This document shows positions 1 through 7,434 of a stretch of DNA of 22,475 nucleotides, piece by piece; the stretch's first letter is position 1, and every line of letters starts with the position of its first letter. Below the pieces are notes generated by a model that was not told the origin of the DNA, ran no database searches, and was given only the letters and a program-made list of their open reading frames with translations. Origin of the DNA: a virus; the IMG/VR virus record IMGVR_UViG_3300046515_000115, positions 1 through 22,475 of that record, one strand, 5' to 3'. A program made the translations under genes and the position numbers.

Positions 1-1
1 G

Positions 2-592
2 TGCGCAAACCTCGCCTTTGCCCATCGGTCCCAGCGCGTTGCCGCAAGGGTCGAAGAACTCCATGCGCGCGGCTTCATGTTCGTGGAGTACATCCCTCAG
101 AAGATGGTCTTCAACCTGGAAGAGTTGTTGGCCTTCGAGAAGACGGCTGTTGACGCTGGGTTCGAAGGCATCATGCTTCGTGATCCTAACGGCGTCTACA
201 AGTATGGCCGCTCGACAGTCAACGAGAACCTGCTGCTCAAGGTCAAGCGCTTCGTCACCGAAGAGGCGCGCATCACCGGCATGATCGAGCAGATGGAAAA
301 CCTCAACGATGCCGAAGAGGATAACTATGGCCGCGCCAAACGGAGCGAGAACAAGGACAACATGATTCCGACCGGAATGGCCGGTGCATTCACGGTAGAA
401 TCGGACAAGTGGCCGCGCCCATTCCAGATCAGCGCAACGTCGATGACGCACGAAGAGCGCAAGCACGCCTTCAACAACTTCGACAAGGAATTCTTGGGCG
501 AATTGGCGCGGTTCAAGTACTTTCCGCACGGAGTCGTTGACGTTCCGCGACACGGCCTTTTTGAGTCGATTCGCGATCCTAACGACCTGTGA
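2..592 (+). CDS. ATP-dependent DNA ligase, 3' part (5' end outside the window)
   Basis: Seals nicks in duplex DNA using an AMP-lysine intermediate, in phage replication and repair. The frame is open to the left edge, so the gene starts upstream; the first ATG inside the window (77) is not the true start. Visible are nucleotidyltransferase motif IV (FEGIMLRDPNG, coded near 166-198), a conserved YKYGRST stretch, and motif V (LLLKVKRF). An OB-fold region follows with the GMIEQMENLND and RAKRSENKDN stretches usual in phage ligases. The adenylated lysine (KxDG, motif I) must lie in the missing part. This is the only replication-type gene in the window. It reads towards the structural operon and marks the border between the replication and structural arms. 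The family is secure; the subfamily and the full length are unknown. Confidence 0.9.
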   Translation, partial: CANLAFAHRSQRVAARVEELHARGFMFVEYIPQKMVFNLEELLAFEKTAVDAGFEGIMLRDPNGVYKYGRSTVNENLLLKVKRFVTEEARITGMIEQMENLNDAEEDNYGRAKRSENKDNMIPTGMAGAFTVESDKWPRPFQISATSMTHEERKHAFNNFDKEFLGELARFKYFPHGVVDVPRHGLFESIRDPNDL

Positions 593-598
593 TAAGCG

Positions 599-642
599 CG
601 CTCGCTTGTAGGCGTCGGTCCATCGGCGCTTTCGAGCGAGTG
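599..642 (+). repeat. Inverted repeat downstream of the ligase gene
   Basis: Arms 599-608 and 633-642 can form a 10-bp stem with two wobble pairs (core CTCGCT/AGCGAG) around a 24-nt loop. A competing small hairpin, CGCT-TTCG-AGCG at 627-638, has a UUCG loop. It sits 6 nt after the ligase stop. No U-run follows, so it is not a canonical intrinsic terminator; an mRNA 3'-end or processing structure is possible. Confidence 0.3.
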
Positions 643-683
643 TATTAAATCGCCTTTATAGGAGCCGTTTTGGCGCACAAATC

Positions 684-803
684 ATGAAAAGAGACGTAAT
701 CTTAGCACTCCTTTGTATCGCCGTTTTCTTGGGCGGCTGCGCACAAGGAAAGCTCAAAGCCAAACCATTCGAGTGCTCGCCATGCTACGCGGCTTCAGAA
801 TAA
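684..803 (+). CDS. Small putative lipoprotein (39 aa), possible outer-membrane spanin-like lysis protein
   Basis: Predicted to be exported and lipid-modified. The N-terminus is MKRD followed by a hydrophobic stretch (VILALLCIAVFLGG) and a lipobox L16-G17-G18-C19, so the mature part would be only 21 residues, carrying a C31-x-x-C34 pair. Length and layout recall Rz1-type outer-membrane spanins, which are small lipoproteins of phage lysis modules, and the endolysin lies just across the convergent junction. It is shorter than usual for Rz1, and no inner-membrane spanin partner is seen. The ATG at 684 has a purine-rich AGGAG about 20 nt upstream, too far for a normal ribosome site, so initiation is uncertain. 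The stop falls 8 nt before the terminator hairpin, fitting a real last gene of the plus-strand unit. Lipobox is seen; the lysis role is inferred. Confidence 0.55.
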   Translation: MKRDVILALLCIAVFLGGCAQGKLKAKPFECSPCYAASE

Positions 804-1105
804 TCAAGCGCAAAAAAGAACGCCAACCACTCGATCCTGAAGTGGTTGGCGTTCTTGCGACATTGGCCATTAAGATCATCGGCCAGACCCTAAAGGAACG
901 GGCCACGCGAGCGGTCCTGGCCGGAATCGTTGCAGGCGTTACGACTTATCTTGCGCCGCAGGCTGAGATGTCGTTTTCGTCGGAGCCTTCGGAGCCGGTG
1001 CAGGTTTCGTTGCAGCTTGGCACAACGGCAGAACAGCCGCATAGCGTTTGCGACGCAGATCACCTTGATTGGCCTGTGACGGAGCCTGTCCGTTCACAGC
1101 CTTAA
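782..1105 (+). CDS. Doubtful ORF with hydrophobic segments, antisense to the endolysin 3' end
   Basis: An ORF of 107 codons from the ATG at 782 (in-frame GTG at 773), overlapping the end of the lipoprotein gene by 22 nt. The first 55-60 residues look protein-like: a basic start (RIIKRKKERQ), then apolar stretches VVGVLATLAIKII and AVLAGIVAGVTTYLA that could be short membrane segments, as in a holin-like protein. Against it, codons 11-25 are made by the 16-bp terminator stem, the part beyond about 940 is antisense to the endolysin tail, and the ribosome site is weak. It may be a real small membrane gene that runs into the opposing gene by chance, or no gene at all. No family recognised. Confidence 0.2.
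   Translation: MLRGFRIIKRKKERQPLDPEVVGVLATLAIKIIGQTLKERATRAVLAGIVAGVTTYLAPQAEMSFSSEPSEPVQVSLQLGTTAEQPHSVCDADHLDWPVTEPVRSQP
811..857 (-). terminator. Strong rho-independent terminator of the structural operon, possibly bidirectional
   Basis: A perfect 16-bp inverted repeat, arms 816-831 and 841-856, with a 9-nt loop. Read on the minus strand, the GC-rich core CGCCAACCACT/AGTGGTTGGCG is followed by TTCTTTTTTG, a textbook U-tract. It lies 82 nt past the endolysin stop and would end the leftward late transcript. On the plus strand the stem is followed by TTCTTGCG, a weaker U-tract, so it may also stop the ligase-lipoprotein transcript. Confidence 0.9.
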
Positions 1106-1673
1106 CGGTTCCGTCGAAGTCGCCAGCGTCTGCAGCGGCAAACGCCTTGCACAACGACGAGTAGAAGAAGCAAGCGGATGCCGCGCCGTTCGCAGGTTCC
1201 TGAAGTGTCGCAGGGTCCGTATCCAACGGCAGTCCTGCAGCCTTGAAGAAGGCGGTGATGTTATCGTGACCAGTCAGCTGAATCGGACCTTGTCCACGGT
1301 ACTTCCAGCCATCTCCGCTGATCTCCGATCCATTCCCCATCCGATTCGCATACACATTGTTGGCGATTGCTTCCGGCTGACGGTTCAGCTGGTACGCCAA
1401 CGCATTCGGAATCTTTTGGAGTACGTGCGAATCGACGGCATAGCGGAACGGCCATGTGTTTGCCAGGCCTTGCGCGCTGTAGTTTAGATTCTCCACGAGC
1501 GCCGTGAATCCGTTCGATTCGACACCTACGTTGGCCAGGAACGAAGCGAGCCGCGCCGCGCTATCGCTGACGCCGAACTTGTCGCACGCGTCTTGGAGCG
1601 GAGCCAGCCACAGCGAGGCGTTTGCGTCCGTGCAGCCAGTTCCGGTGGTGAGCATTGCTGCGGTGAGTTTCAT
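939..1673 (-). CDS. Endolysin, glycoside hydrolase family 19 (chitinase-like)
   Basis: Cleaves the glycan strands of peptidoglycan at the end of infection. The 244-aa protein shows the GH19 core: VESNGF with candidate catalytic acid E52, ENLNYSAQGL at 61-70, the YANRMGNGSE block near 108-117, and the YRGQGPIQLTG signature at 125-135. The C-terminal 25 residues are a Pro/Ala/Lys/Thr-rich tail of unknown role. There is no signal peptide or membrane segment, so it should depend on a holin for release, and none is recognised next to it. The ATG is preceded by AAGGAG, which overlaps the stop of the fibre gene, so the two are closely coupled. It is the last gene of the leftward operon. Confidence 0.92.
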   Translation of the reverse strand: MKLTAAMLTTGTGCTDANASLWLAPLQDACDKFGVSDSAARLASFLANVGVESNGFTALVENLNYSAQGLANTWPFRYAVDSHVLQKIPNALAYQLNRQPEAIANNVYANRMGNGSEISGDGWKYRGQGPIQLTGHDNITAFFKAAGLPLDTDPATLQEPANGAASACFFYSSLCKAFAAADAGDFDGTVKAVNGQAPSQANQGDLRRKRYAAVLPLCQAATKPAPAPKAPTKTTSQPAAQDKS

Positions 1674-1682
1674 AAGTTCTCC

Positions 1683-3014
1683 TTAAGCGCCTGTGTACAT
1701 TACATATGACAGCGCGTAGTACGGCGGCGTAATCGATAGAGCCGTGCCGCTGCCTGTGTTGTTGGTCGTCGCGGTGATCCCAGTGGCAGAAGCGAAGTTG
1801 GCGATGTTGGCGTTTTGCGCGACGACGGAGACGCCAGTTCCATTGGCGAAGATGCCGATGCCGGTCCCAGCGTTGTTCGTAGCACCTTGGAAAGAGAATG
1901 CCTGTCCACCACCGCCAAGCCCGTTGCCGCCTGCGCCGCCGATGACGACAAAGTTTCCGCCTGGCGCTGTGTGCCCGTGACCAGGATCGCTGACTGCGTG
2001 CGCGTGGCCAGGATCGCTGGTGCCGTGTCCGTGCGGCGCTTGGTTGATGCCATGTGTGTGCGTTGGATCGCTGATGTTGACGATGTGGTTGTGCGCCGGG
2101 AGGTTGCCCACTGCGATGGCGTACGAAGTCGCGCCTCCTGAACTGCCCAACGCGTACGTGCTGCCGGCACCAGTGATGAAGCGGTTGCGCAGATCAGGCG
2201 TTCCGTTCGCGCCGTTGCAGAAGTGCCAGCCCGGTCCCCACGCGGCCTGCACCGCTGCTTCGGTCGCCGTACCACTCCACATGCGCACTTCGCCAACGAC
2301 GAACTGCTGTGCGTTCGCCCAGATTTTCCACGCGGTCCAGCTGCCGTTTGTCGCGCCGCGCATGAAGGCGAGGCCGTTGCGGTCGCGGAAGAACTGGGCG
2401 ACGTAAGTCGTCCCTGAGTTCAGCCACGTGGTGACTTCGAGCATGCCCGCTGCAGCCGCGTTGCCGCCATTCGACGGCGTGTGCGGCGAACCGGTGACGA
2501 CAGCATCCGACTGAAACTGGAAGGTGCCGCTGGACGTGAACGTGTTGAAGTCGGTCGCGGCTGTAACCAGCAGACTGCCTGGCCCATTCGGACCGCCAGA
2601 CGGCATGGGGATATTCTTGATCATCTCCCCAGAGCCTTGGATATACTCCCAATTCACACTAGAACCGGGCGTAGCGGTGTTGCCCGATACTAGGCTTCGG
2701 TACGGTACAGGCACGCCAGAGCCGTTGGGAAATACCACTTCTGCCCACTGGGCGTAGCCGCCAGGCATGTTGCTGTACCAAGGCGGTCGGTTCGACACCT
2801 GCCAGGCCTGCATTCCGCCAGTCAGCGCGTTGAACAGGTAATTCTGAATACCGCGCTCGACGGCCTTGGCTTGAGGGTCGCCAGCCGCGAGGTTGATTTC
2901 ATAGTCAGGCGTGTAGCCTGTGCGATAGTTCACAAACCCGTTCGGGTCCGTTGCCGGTACAACCGATTGATCACCGGACGCGGCAAACGGGGTGACGATG
3001 AGCGGGGGTGCCAT
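1683..3014 (-). CDS. Tail fibre/baseplate protein with tail-collar domain and HxH metal-site array
   Basis: Likely a receptor-binding or short tail-fibre protein attached to the baseplate. In its 443 aa, residues 1-70 form an N-terminal attachment region (GFVNYRTGYTPDYEINL). About 155-235 resembles a carbohydrate-contact domain found in phage fibres (QFFRDRNGLAFMRGA). From 240 it matches the phage tail collar family: VGEVRMWSG, GWHFCNGANGTPDLRNRFI, and the usual C-terminal ITPPYYALSYVMY. Between the collar motif and the glycine-rich tip lie five HxH motifs, known in T4-type fibres to bind iron along a trimer axis. It follows the DUF2612-like gene, the usual place for fibres. The start is the ATG at 3014, 3 nt after the upstream stop. 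Trimer formation is inferred. Confidence 0.85.
   Translation of the reverse strand: MAPPLIVTPFAASGDQSVVPATDPNGFVNYRTGYTPDYEINLAAGDPQAKAVERGIQNYLFNALTGGMQAWQVSNRPPWYSNMPGGYAQWAEVVFPNGSGVPVPYRSLVSGNTATPGSSVNWEYIQGSGEMIKNIPMPSGGPNGPGSLLVTAATDFNTFTSSGTFQFQSDAVVTGSPHTPSNGGNAAAAGMLEVTTWLNSGTTYVAQFFRDRNGLAFMRGATNGSWTAWKIWANAQQFVVGEVRMWSGTATEAAVQAAWGPGWHFCNGANGTPDLRNRFITGAGSTYALGSSGGATSYAIAVGNLPAHNHIVNISDPTHTHGINQAPHGHGTSDPGHAHAVSDPGHGHTAPGGNFVVIGGAGGNGLGGGGQAFSFQGATNNAGTGIGIFANGTGVSVVAQNANIANFASATGITATTNNTGSGTALSITPPYYALSYVMYTGA
1971..2093 (-). repeat. Five HxH motifs in the collar fibre (protein-level tandem repeat)
   Basis: Residues 308-348 of the collar fibre hold HNH, HTH, HGH, HAH and HGH, starting at 308, 319, 328, 337 and 346, i.e. 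spaced 11, 9, 9 and 9 residues. The last units share the SDPGH core (SDPGHAHAV, SDPGHGHTA). This is the pattern of metal-chelating needle segments in trimeric phage fibres. Confidence 0.8.
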
Positions 3015-3017
3015 TAG

Positions 3018-3962
3018 TTAGGACTCCTGGACGACTGCGTAAGCGATTCCCGCACACTTCGGCATGATGCCGTATTGCGGTGTGTTCATGATGTTCAAGA
3101 ACTGGGCCGAGAGGCCCATGTTCGCCCCAATACGATACTCCATGTACATTGTCCGCGCGACCGGCGCGACCGCAAAAGGCTGTGTCGCAGCCATCGTCGC
3201 GTCAGTCAGATAGAAGTACCGCTTTCCTGGGAAATCCCACGGCTCGCCACCGTTAAAGATGTAGGCGAGCATCTGGTTGATCCACTGCTGCCGACCGTTC
3301 GAAACGAGCGCGGCGTAACGCAGTTGGCACGCGAAACGAACCTCAGACAGTAGGCCAACGGTATTCTTTCCGCCACCGAAGAAGTTGAAGCCAACCTCAT
3401 TAAAGTTCGCAGAGTCGGTCGGCACCAAACTGAACGAGGTCGCAACGCCGTTTCCGGTGCCGAACTTGCGCGGCTGTTGCACGATCAGGGATTGGCCAGT
3501 CTCGTCGTTGACGACAGTTCCGGTCCAAGTCAGCGCCGCGTTGTTGGCGGGTGCGCTGGTGAATGCTATCGAACCAGTGGTGTTGTTGATGGTGTAGTTC
3601 GCGCTCGGAACGACTACGCCTGCGGCATAGATAACCGGCGATCCTGAGAAGGTGAAAGGCGCTGTATTACCCCCACCGTCCAGGTAGTTGCCGCGCTGCG
3701 CACCGTAGGCGAATGCGTTTGTGTTCGGCTCGAAGTTGAAGATGGACAGCGGAATGCCGAGAATGATACACCACACAACGAGTCCGAAGGCATTGGCGGT
3801 CCGCAGATCAAAAATGTTCTGCTCCCATTGCGTCCAGAATTGATCGTTGTACTTAGAATACCACGCGGCCTTCTGCTGGATGATAGACTGGATGTTGGGT
3901 GCGTTGTTCTGCAGCCACTTCAGCGAGCGCGTAAGGTCTGTGTTGTACGGAGTCATCGTCAT
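3018..3962 (-). CDS. DUF2612-like baseplate/tail protein
   Basis: A 314-aa structural protein, probably linking the baseplate wedge to the fibre, the position taken by gpI-type proteins in other myoviruses. Residues 36-75 show the DUF2612 pattern: a WYSKYNDQFWTQWEQNIFDL stretch, then TANAFGL and W-C-I-I-L-G-I-P. The middle (about 85-150) is beta-rich and glycine/threonine-rich. The C-terminus has a FPGKRYFYLTDA segment and a final IMPKCAGIAYAV. Its ATG overlaps the stop of the J-like gene as ATGA (3959-3962), indicating translational coupling. The call rests on motif resemblance and on position between the J-like protein and the fibre. Confidence 0.7.
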   Translation of the reverse strand: MTMTPYNTDLTRSLKWLQNNAPNIQSIIQQKAAWYSKYNDQFWTQWEQNIFDLRTANAFGLVVWCIILGIPLSIFNFEPNTNAFAYGAQRGNYLDGGGNTAPFTFSGSPVIYAAGVVVPSANYTINNTTGSIAFTSAPANNAALTWTGTVVNDETGQSLIVQQPRKFGTGNGVATSFSLVPTDSANFNEVGFNFFGGGKNTVGLLSEVRFACQLRYAALVSNGRQQWINQMLAYIFNGGEPWDFPGKRYFYLTDATMAATQPFAVAPVARTMYMEYRIGANMGLSAQFLNIMNTPQYGIMPKCAGIAYAVVQES

Positions 3963-5221
3963 ACGAGGTTCACCGTGATATTTCCGACCTGGAGGTTGGC
4001 CTGCTGAAATTGGCTCAGGACCACTTCATACGAGTACGCGCTGGGAAACGAAGGTGCAGGCGATCCGGCTGGCACGCAGGCGACCTGGCACGACTTCACG
4101 TAGAGGCCAGGGTACTGCCGCGCGACCGAACCGGACACTTCGAACGCCGAAACATCGGCGCTGACGACAAAACCAGGCTCACCCTGCTCCAAGCCTTGCG
4201 CGTACTCCAGGATGGACTGCTGGATAGCCGCTTGACCGGGTGATTGAGTCGCTGTCTGGTGCACGGTGATGTTGACGTACGCATCCAACATGATCGGAGT
4301 GACGTACAATATGTTGTACAGAAGGCCGGTCGTAGGATCAGGCGTCGGCGTACCGTTCGGAGAGTTGACCGGCGTGCCCATCCCTGCCGCGCCGAAGTCC
4401 CACGACATTCCGCTGTTGCGCGCGGCGTAGATGGCTGCTGCGACGGCGGAAGGGGCGGGCGTGCCGGCAACGCAGATCCACAGCGCGTTGGGCTTCGTGA
4501 ATGTGACGCCTTGAACGGTCGTTATCGTTCCGGTGTCGTTTTCGACAACCATCACGGACGTGACGTTGGGCACGTCTAGAAGGTTTGCCGCGACCGCTTG
4601 CGCCGATGCCGTGCCTTGGAGCGCGAGTTGCTGGTTGCGTTTGTTTTTCAGCTGAGGATCGTTCGCTTGCGTCGATCCTGGCGTGATTGTGCTGGTGACG
4701 GTACACGCGGCGCTGCCCCAGCCAAGCGTGCCATCCAAGATCGTCATCGCGCCGACCGGAAAGGGAATGAATCCGAACGCCTGCGATTGGAACGTGCCTG
4801 TGGTGGTGCCGCCAGACGGAATTGTCACCGCAGTAAGCAACGAGAAGATGTCGCCGTTGGGCGTTTGGATGCGCGAGCCAGCAGGGATAACAGTATCCGT
4901 ATTGCCGCCCAGCGCCACGCCTTGTACCACGGTTGATTGGTTCGTGCCGCGACCGATGCCGAGAAGCGCGCAGACTGCATCCAGAAACGTCCCGTACGCC
5001 AGGTTCGGGTTCTGCATGTTCGCGAGGTCAGCGTTGTTCTTCATAACGCTGGTGCGTGCAGTCGTTTCTGACGCGATCATCGTGCCCTGCGGCGTGCTCG
5101 CGTCCACATCGAGCGTAGCGCCGAACGCCGTCTGCCATTCGCCTTCAACGTCCGTCAGAAGATCGGTCGTGTCAATGGCGATGGTGCCGGTGTTTAGGAG
5201 GAAGGTATAGGCTGCGCTCAT
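3959..5221 (-). CDS. Baseplate J-like protein
   Basis: A 420-aa baseplate wedge component of the J/gp6-like family, forming the ring that opens when the sheath contracts. Family signs are the N-terminal DLLTDVEGEWQTAFG segment, a KNNADLANMQNPNLAYG helix region, FLDAVCALLGIGR near 80-95, and the VIPAGSRIQTPNGDIFSL strand pair that is characteristic of these proteins. QLKNKRNQQLAL near 190 and ANLLDVPNVTSVMVVEN follow. Length is typical of the family. It overlaps the upstream spike gene (ATGA at 5218-5221) and the downstream DUF2612-like gene by 4 nt each, so the three are one coupled unit. Confident from motifs and synteny. Confidence 0.88.
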   Translation of the reverse strand: MSAAYTFLLNTGTIAIDTTDLLTDVEGEWQTAFGATLDVDASTPQGTMIASETTARTSVMKNNADLANMQNPNLAYGTFLDAVCALLGIGRGTNQSTVVQGVALGGNTDTVIPAGSRIQTPNGDIFSLLTAVTIPSGGTTTGTFQSQAFGFIPFPVGAMTILDGTLGWGSAACTVTSTITPGSTQANDPQLKNKRNQQLALQGTASAQAVAANLLDVPNVTSVMVVENDTGTITTVQGVTFTKPNALWICVAGTPAPSAVAAAIYAARNSGMSWDFGAAGMGTPVNSPNGTPTPDPTTGLLYNILYVTPIMLDAYVNITVHQTATQSPGQAAIQQSILEYAQGLEQGEPGFVVSADVSAFEVSGSVARQYPGLYVKSCQVACVPAGSPAPSFPSAYSYEVVLSQFQQANLQVGNITVNLV

Positions 5222-5991
5222 GAAATCATATTCCCGCTAGTACGTGAGCCAGCACCAGAACTGATGTGGCCGTGGGTGGCGACGATGATGCCGTTGATTG
5301 TCGTGTTTGCCGGAAGAGTCACGCTGCTGGAGCCGCTGCCGCTTGCGTTGAAGCCGCCGTTGACGGTCGTCGCGCCGGTGATCGTCGCAGTCTGCTGGAC
5401 TGTTAAGTTGCCCTTAACGACTACGTTGGCAGAAAACGTCGCTGTGGGCGTCGTAACGTTTACTGCAGTCGGCGCGGTGATGTTTATCGTGCCTTCGTTG
5501 ATCGCGATTCGCGTGGTGCCGTCCGTCGATTGCAGCACCATCGCATTGGCGTCCGCGCCGTTTATGGTGTAGTTGCGAAAGACGTCAGGGATGAACCACG
5601 AGTCAGAAAACTTGTGCTTGCGCAGCGTATTAGGGCGTGCGGCAGACAGGCTCTGCAGGAACAGCGAGAGGTCACGATCAGCCGCGAGAATCCAGCCAAG
5701 GTCGCCTTGCTTGAGCGGAAAGCTGATGTGGAATCCGCCGCCGCCAAGTGACATGACAGGAACGTCAGCGATGCGATTGCGCATGCGCGTGTTGTCGCTG
5801 ACGTCGAGAATCATGATCATCGGTTGGACTGTCGCGATGTTCTTTGTGCGGTCGAATCCGATCACCGATGCCGGGATTAGCTTGTCCGTATTCAGACCGT
5901 GCATCTCGAATAGGGCCATCATCGCAGCAGGCAGGCTTTTGGCCTCTCCTGGCGCTTGATTGACGATGGGCTTACTCTGCAGGTCAGACAT
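5218..5991 (-). CDS. Central tail spike (Gp138 N-terminal/gpV-like membrane-piercing protein)
   Basis: The trimeric spike at the tail tip that punctures the outer membrane. Residues 38-115 match the Gp138 N-terminal OB-fold: IPASVIGFDRTKNIATVQPM, VPVMSLGGGGFHISFPLKQGD, and ADRDLSLFL. A threonine/valine/asparagine-rich region (165-235), fit for a beta-helix, leads to a C-terminal HGH at 240-242, followed by Gly/Ser-rich residues. In gpV-type spikes an apical HxH holds an iron ion, so this is probably the needle apex. The gene follows a 50-nt gap that carries a promoter-like leader with GGAG 6 nt before the ATG. It overlaps the J-like gene downstream. The 257-aa length is usual for such spikes. 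Confidence 0.85.
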   Translation of the reverse strand: MSDLQSKPIVNQAPGEAKSLPAAMMALFEMHGLNTDKLIPASVIGFDRTKNIATVQPMIMILDVSDNTRMRNRIADVPVMSLGGGGFHISFPLKQGDLGWILAADRDLSLFLQSLSAARPNTLRKHKFSDSWFIPDVFRNYTINGADANAMVLQSTDGTTRIAINEGTINITAPTAVNVTTPTATFSANVVVKGNLTVQQTATITGATTVNGGFNASGSGSSSVTLPANTTINGIIVATHGHISSGAGSRTSGNMIS

Positions 5992-5997
5992 TAAGGA

Positions 5998-6041
5998 CTC
6001 CGATTGAACGGCCTATTATAAGCGGTGAAGGCCACTGCCAA
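5998..6041 (-). promoter_or_regulatory. Promoter-like leader before the spike gene
   Basis: On the minus strand TTGGCA (6041-6036), 15 nt, a perfect TATAAT (6020-6015), 13 nt, GGAG (6001-5998), and 6 nt to the ATG at 5991. The same elements at the same distances stand before the tube gene. A 15-nt spacer is short for sigma-70, so activity is not certain. Confidence 0.45.
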
Positions 6042-6053
6042 CCGTCACCGCTT
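6020..6053 (-). repeat. Hairpin overlapping the stop of the 169-aa gene
   Basis: Perfect 9-bp inverted repeat AAGCGGTGA/TCACCGCTT (arms 6020-6028 and 6045-6053) with a 16-nt loop. It includes the TGA stop of the upstream gene and ends against the TATAAT of the leader. No U-tract follows, so it is not a classical terminator. Confidence 0.5.
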
Positions 6054-6554
6054 CTTCGTCGCGGCCTCATTCGCGAGTGCTTCGTTCACGCCTTTCGCAA
6101 CCATCACATCAAACATTTTGAATGCGTCTTCCAGCGAGTAGTACTCTTCAAGTTCGCGCAGTGATGCCACGTCTTCCTGGATGAGTTGCGCCGCGAGAGG
6201 GTCGATGTGCGACGACTCCTTGGGCTTGCCGCCTGCCGTGAATCGAGACGGAATCTTCACGCCCTTCCAGCCACCGGTGAAGCCAAAAGAGAACTCGTGC
6301 ACCATCTTTAGGACGCCTTGCAAGACGAGGCGAGGCGCGAGGATGAATGCCTTATCGATCACCAGTCGGTTTATCGCATCTCGCGAATCGAGCATGACCC
6401 ACTGGCCATCTTCCATCGCGTAGGTTAGGCGAAGGCTTTCAATTGGGCTGATGGTCGCAGCCTGGTCCATGATTTCAAGTGCTGGCATGGCCGCGAATTG
6501 CGTCGTTTTGTAATCGACGCCGAACATACTGAAGTGCTTGGTTTTCGTGGCCAT
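6045..6554 (-). CDS. Phage tail protein of unknown function, tail-chaperone-like
   Basis: A 169-aa soluble protein with no clear family. The pattern near the N-terminus (FAAMPALEIMDQAATI, then IESLRLTYAMEDGQWVMLD) and the helical, charged end (LRELEEYYSLEDAFKMFDVM) resemble phage tail assembly chaperones, which bind the tape measure protein during tail building. It has no signal peptide or membrane segment. It lies between the hub and spike genes rather than directly before the tape measure, unusual for a chaperone. The ATG is 1 nt after the hub stop region, so it is probably translated by coupling. It may be related to the 138-aa protein before the tape measure. The function is an inference from pattern only. 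Confidence 0.6.
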   Translation of the reverse strand: MATKTKHFSMFGVDYKTTQFAAMPALEIMDQAATISPIESLRLTYAMEDGQWVMLDSRDAINRLVIDKAFILAPRLVLQGVLKMVHEFSFGFTGGWKGVKIPSRFTAGGKPKESSHIDPLAAQLIQEDVASLRELEEYYSLEDAFKMFDVMVAKGVNEALANEAATKKR

Positions 6555-6555
6555 A

Positions 6556-7434
6556 TTAAGCGGGCGGATTGGCGAACGCGTGCACGTAAAAAGGCACTTC
6601 GCGACTCGTCAGGTCATAATCGATAGAAGACATCACGAACGTCTTGTTGAGACTCGGATTCATCTTGGACTGAAGTGCTACGGCACCCGCCAGCGTCAGC
6701 TGTGGATCGAACAGCGCCTGGAATTCAACGCCCCACTCGGTCCACAGCGGCGTACCGATGAATTCGGACACCGTAACGATCTGCGCCGTGGAGAGAATCT
6801 TGTTGATGTCCTTGACGTACAGAATGTTGTTATCGATGAATGCCGCGACGTTCGGACGGTAGGCGTTTTGGATATCAATGAGCAACGCGCCTGCTATATG
6901 CGTGGAAGCAGACGGATTGTTGATCTGAACGTTGTCATACGAAGTCTCGCACTGGACGCTGCTGACGCCCATCTGGGTCGCTGCCCATTGAACGTACTGC
7001 TTGAAGGTCGGCGTGGTCGGTGCCGGTTCCGTGATCCACTCTGTCCGGTTCAACTGCTGGGAGTAGCACTCGATTCGGACGCCTATATTTGGCGGTGCCG
7101 ATACCGGCGTGGCTGTAACGACCTGGCCTGCGAACACTGTGGTTGAAGTGTTCTGGTTGGCCGTCGAATAACCTGCCTGAACGTTCACGTTGACGTAGTT
7201 CGACAGCGCGCCGGGCTGGCCCGTTTCGATCTGGCGCTTGTTCCAGGCGGTGAATTGCGAAAGCAGAGCCTCGCGCAGATTCTGGCTCAGGTTGAAGACG
7301 TCAATAGAGCACGTGTTCTGGACGGCGAGCGCATCCTTGTGGATACGGATGCGCAAGTCCAGCGACTCGTCCAAAACGACATCGCCAGATTGCATCGAAA
7401 GCGTTACTTTGAGGTTGCGAGTACCCAGCGGCAT
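6556..7434 (-). CDS. Baseplate hub protein (gp27/gp44-like), putative
   Basis: A 292-aa protein in the usual place of the hub, directly after the tape measure and before the spike. The hub joins the tube end to the spike. Visible signs: an N-terminal beta-hairpin region (LRIRIHKDALAVQNTCSIDV), then NLSQNLREALLSQF, a motif common in hub proteins, followed by NVQAGYSTA and TVFAGQVVTATP. The TFKQYVQWAATQMGV helix and ILYVKDINKIL strand come later, and the end (SSIDYDLTSREVPFYVHAF) has the typical final beta strands. The ATG overlaps the tape measure stop as TAATG. The hub call is well supported by position and motif style but not by a catalytic or diagnostic residue. Confidence 0.7.
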   Translation of the reverse strand: MPLGTRNLKVTLSMQSGDVVLDESLDLRIRIHKDALAVQNTCSIDVFNLSQNLREALLSQFTAWNKRQIETGQPGALSNYVNVNVQAGYSTANQNTSTTVFAGQVVTATPVSAPPNIGVRIECYSQQLNRTEWITEPAPTTPTFKQYVQWAATQMGVSSVQCETSYDNVQINNPSASTHIAGALLIDIQNAYRPNVAAFIDNNILYVKDINKILSTAQIVTVSEFIGTPLWTEWGVEFQALFDPQLTLAGAVALQSKMNPSLNKTFVMSSIDYDLTSREVPFYVHAFANPPA

